DNA of 64,000 nucleotides, taken from positions 1-64,000 of the forward strand of contig CAAFLX010000001.1 in assembly GCA_900763875.1 (NCBI GenBank). Direction: 5' to 3'. The position numbers and the translations under genes are program-made. Shown here piece after piece: positions 63,692 through 64,000 of the stretch; positions within the stretch are counted from its first letter, which is position 1, and each line of letters opens with the position of its first letter. Under the pieces are notes generated by a model. It worked only from the letters and a program-made list of their open reading frames with translations, had not been told where the DNA came from and made no database searches. This DNA is from Clostridia bacterium. Its GTDB lineage: Bacteria; Bacillota; Clostridia; Christensenellales; CAG-917.

Positions 63692-64000
63692 ATGAAAAGG
63701 CTACTTTTATGTTTGTTGTCACTTGTTTGTGCCGTATGCTTGTTTGCTGCATGCAACAAAGATACACGATATAAGATAACGTTTCAGGACTTGTCCGCAC
63801 TGCCCGATGGCATAGAGAGCGTCAAAAACGGACAGGGAACTATGGCGAGCGGAAGCGGAAACGTCGAAACCATCTATTTTACGTCTGGCAAAGGCGGCTC
63901 GTTTTTTGTGACGGTCACGTTCAAAGACGGCTACGATAAAGGCGACTTTAAGATTTTTGCCAACGGAAAGGAAGCGACGATCAAAAACGACAACGACAAA
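63692..64000 (+). CDS. Putative lipoprotein, 3' end beyond window
   Basis: ATG 63692 with GGGAGG ten bases upstream; open to the window edge (103 codons). Residues 1-21 form a lipoprotein signal: MKRLLLCLLSLVCAVCLFAAC, lipobox FAAC with Cys21. The mature start NKDTRYKITFQDLSALPDGIESVKNG is followed by a strand-rich part (SFFVTVTFKDGYDKGDFKIFANGKEATI), like the start of an Ig-like or InlB-type repeat seen in surface lipoproteins. Not obviously related to the giant lipoprotein. Cut by the window, so function unknown. Confidence 0.85.
   Translation, partial: MKRLLLCLLSLVCAVCLFAACNKDTRYKITFQDLSALPDGIESVKNGQGTMASGSGNVETIYFTSGKGGSFFVTVTFKDGYDKGDFKIFANGKEATIKNDNDK

Overview
The window looks like chromosomal DNA of an endospore-forming, Gram-positive-type anaerobe (class Clostridia in the broad sense, probably an uncultured gut lineage). 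The evidence is the spore genes spmA, spmB and cwlD, a collagen-like protein of the kind found on spore surfaces, strong GGAGG ribosome sites, sigma-A-type promoters (TTGACA-17-TATAAT), mid-range GC and lipoboxed lipoproteins. The placement rests on gene content only; no rRNA or tRNA gene was seen.

Layout. 1-7.3 kb: a collagen-like gene cut by the window edge, a multi-membrane protein with a likely HAAS-type N-terminus, a condensation-fold acyltransferase-like protein, a YitT/YczE-like membrane protein, an alpha/beta hydrolase, a small membrane protein and an archaeal-type phosphoglycerate mutase homologue. 7.4-10 kb: a GH127/DUF1680-like protein and a PH-domain membrane protein. 10.0-10.8 kb: a non-coding repeat block (two tandem ~320-bp units and an array of small palindromes). 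10.8-11.9 kb: a DUF1624 membrane acyltransferase. 12.4-39.05 kb: one uninterrupted gene for an 8,891-residue lipoprotein, about 42% of the window, with at least 13 divergent modules followed by a long Ig-like C-terminal part. 39.4-41.8 kb: SPFH/zinc-ribbon protein, YdjG-like zinc-ribbon protein and a DUF1858 protein. 42-43.2 kb: spmAB. 43.3-48.9 kb: metG-tatD-radical SAM, rsmA and an EamA transporter. 49-51 kb: trmO and a DUF2804 protein. 51-51.9 kb: a second repeat cluster. 52-63.2 kb: guaB, a PRC-barrel protein, cwlD, a hypothetical gene, radC, gltX, a membrane-anchored subtilase, ttcA, a COG2426 membrane protein and fba. 63.2-64 kb: two more repeat elements and the start of a lipoprotein gene cut by the edge.

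How it fits together. Translation, tRNA and rRNA genes (metG, gltX, trmO, ttcA, rsmA) and central metabolism (fba, guaB, the PGM homologue) form the ordinary background. The spore genes carry promoter-like sequences that resemble mother-cell sigma sites (SigE-like at spmA, SigK-like at the collagen gene). The unusual material is the giant lipoprotein, two families of non-coding repeats (R1 with its palindrome arrays; R2, a structured element with a constant apical hairpin and changing outer stems), a symmetric cluster of DnaA-box-like 9-mers before cwlD, and several genes whose -10 box lies only 5-8 bases before the start codon, suggesting leaderless mRNAs. All functional calls are from reading the sequence by eye; no database search was run.
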